From contig DDNP01000015.1 of NCBI GenBank assembly GCA_002341185.1, forward strand, positions 1 through 5,943: a DNA stretch of 5,943 bases, in the 5' to 3' direction. This stretch comes from Candidatus Neomicrothrix sp. UBA2517 (GTDB lineage: Bacteria > Actinomycetota > Acidimicrobiia > Acidimicrobiales > UBA8592). Shown here piece by piece: positions 5,664-5,943 of this stretch. The notes beneath the pieces are model-generated. The model was not told the DNA's origin. It saw only the letters and a list, made by a program, of their open reading frames with translations, and searched no databases. A program made the position numbers and the translations under genes. The first letter of the stretch is position 1. Every line of letters begins with the position of its first letter.

Positions 5664-5943
5664 TTATTCCCCCAAATCGGGAGCCCACGACGAACCATTT
5701 ATATGCGATCCGCCATCAGCAAAGATCGTGTTACCAGTCACATAACTAGAACCTTCACTAGCTAGGAATACAGCAACTGGGCCAATATCATCTTCACAAT
5801 CACCCATGCGACCCATCGGGTTCGCTTCATCTGCTGCAGCGATAAGTTCAGGGAACTGACTCATAACTCGAAAAAAAGATGCTGATTTCGCTGCTGGGCA
5901 AATAATATTTGCAGTAATTCCAAGGGGAGCCCATTCCCTAGCT
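5664..5943 (-). CDS. SDR family oxidoreductase, C-terminal part (5' end outside window)
   Basis: On the minus strand the frame is open from the right window edge to a TAA at 5666-5664, giving the last 92 residues. The fragment starts with AREWAPLGITANIICPAAK, the strand-6 region that follows the catalytic Tyr/Lys helix in classical SDRs. It continues with NPMGRMGDCEDDIGPVAVFL and SSYVTG, then FADGGSH near fragment residues 75-80. The usual P-G after strand 6 reads P-A. The apparent ATG at 5864 is internal, since clear SDR sequence lies upstream of it. The tail, with Trp shortly after DGGSH, resembles the DGGTH-GGGW end of the SDR at 152-1009. Cofactor and substrate cannot be judged. It converges with the crotonase, with 3 bases between the stop codons. 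Confidence 0.85.
   Translation of the reverse strand, partial: AREWAPLGITANIICPAAKSASFFRVMSQFPELIAAADEANPMGRMGDCEDDIGPVAVFLASEGSSYVTGNTIFADGGSHINGSSWAPDLGE

Noticed and set aside
5664..5864. A 66-residue stand-alone small protein starting at the ATG at 5864
   Set aside because: The same frame continues upstream to the window edge with clear SDR sequence (REWAPLGITANIICPA), so the ATG is internal to a longer gene.
1..5943. Defence system, prophage, mobile element, CRISPR array or RNA gene
   Set aside because: All open space is explained by metabolic enzymes. No transposase, integrase, nuclease, direct-repeat array or tRNA-like cloverleaf was seen on either strand.

Overview
The window is protein-coding almost end to end. 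It holds six complete genes and two genes cut by the window edges. The longest non-coding stretches are two divergent intergenic regions of 84 and 104 bases. Sampled lines give about 43% G+C. Most genes have clear AGGAG-type ribosome binding sites, and two start with GTG. Nothing points to a eukaryote or a phage. The protein families (several short-chain dehydrogenases/reductases (SDRs), an amidohydrolase-2 family enzyme, a crotonase and an acetoacetate-decarboxylase-like protein) and the tight packing resemble small-molecule catabolic islands in free-living bacteria. Candidates include marine or soil Actinobacteria such as Acidimicrobiia, or SAR202-type Chloroflexi. That taxonomic guess is inference from family resemblance only.

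Layout, left to right: (1) the 3' end of an SDR on the + strand (to 151). (2) A two-gene minus-strand operon, read right to left: an amidohydrolase-2 family enzyme (1025-2224), then a classical NAD-type SDR (152-1009). (3) A divergent promoter region (2225-2308) with a perfect 12-bp palindrome. (4) An NADP-type SDR on + (2309-3136). (5) An acetoacetate-decarboxylase-like protein on minus (3143-3913). (6) A second divergent promoter region (3914-4017). (7) A two-gene + strand operon: an SDR related to the one in (4) (4018-4854), then a crotonase (4869-5660). (8) The C-terminal part of a fifth SDR on minus, running off the right edge (5664-5943).

How they may fit together: five SDRs (alcohol/ketone interconversion), a metal-dependent amidohydrolase-fold enzyme (hydrolysis or decarboxylation of a carboxylated ring or acyl compound), a Schiff-base-type ADC-fold enzyme (decarboxylation or aldol chemistry) and a CoA-dependent crotonase would suit stepwise breakdown of an alicyclic, terpenoid, steroid-like or aromatic compound. 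The substrate cannot be read from the sequence. No transporter, acyl-CoA ligase, acyl-CoA dehydrogenase, thiolase or regulator lies in the window.

No RNA gene, CRISPR array, insertion sequence, phage gene or toxin-antitoxin pair was found. No clearly undescribed system is visible. The most noteworthy signals are the SDR density, three convergent gene pairs with 0, 6 and 3 bases between stop codons, the palindromic sites between the first divergent pair, and active-site departures in the crotonase and the ADC-like protein.
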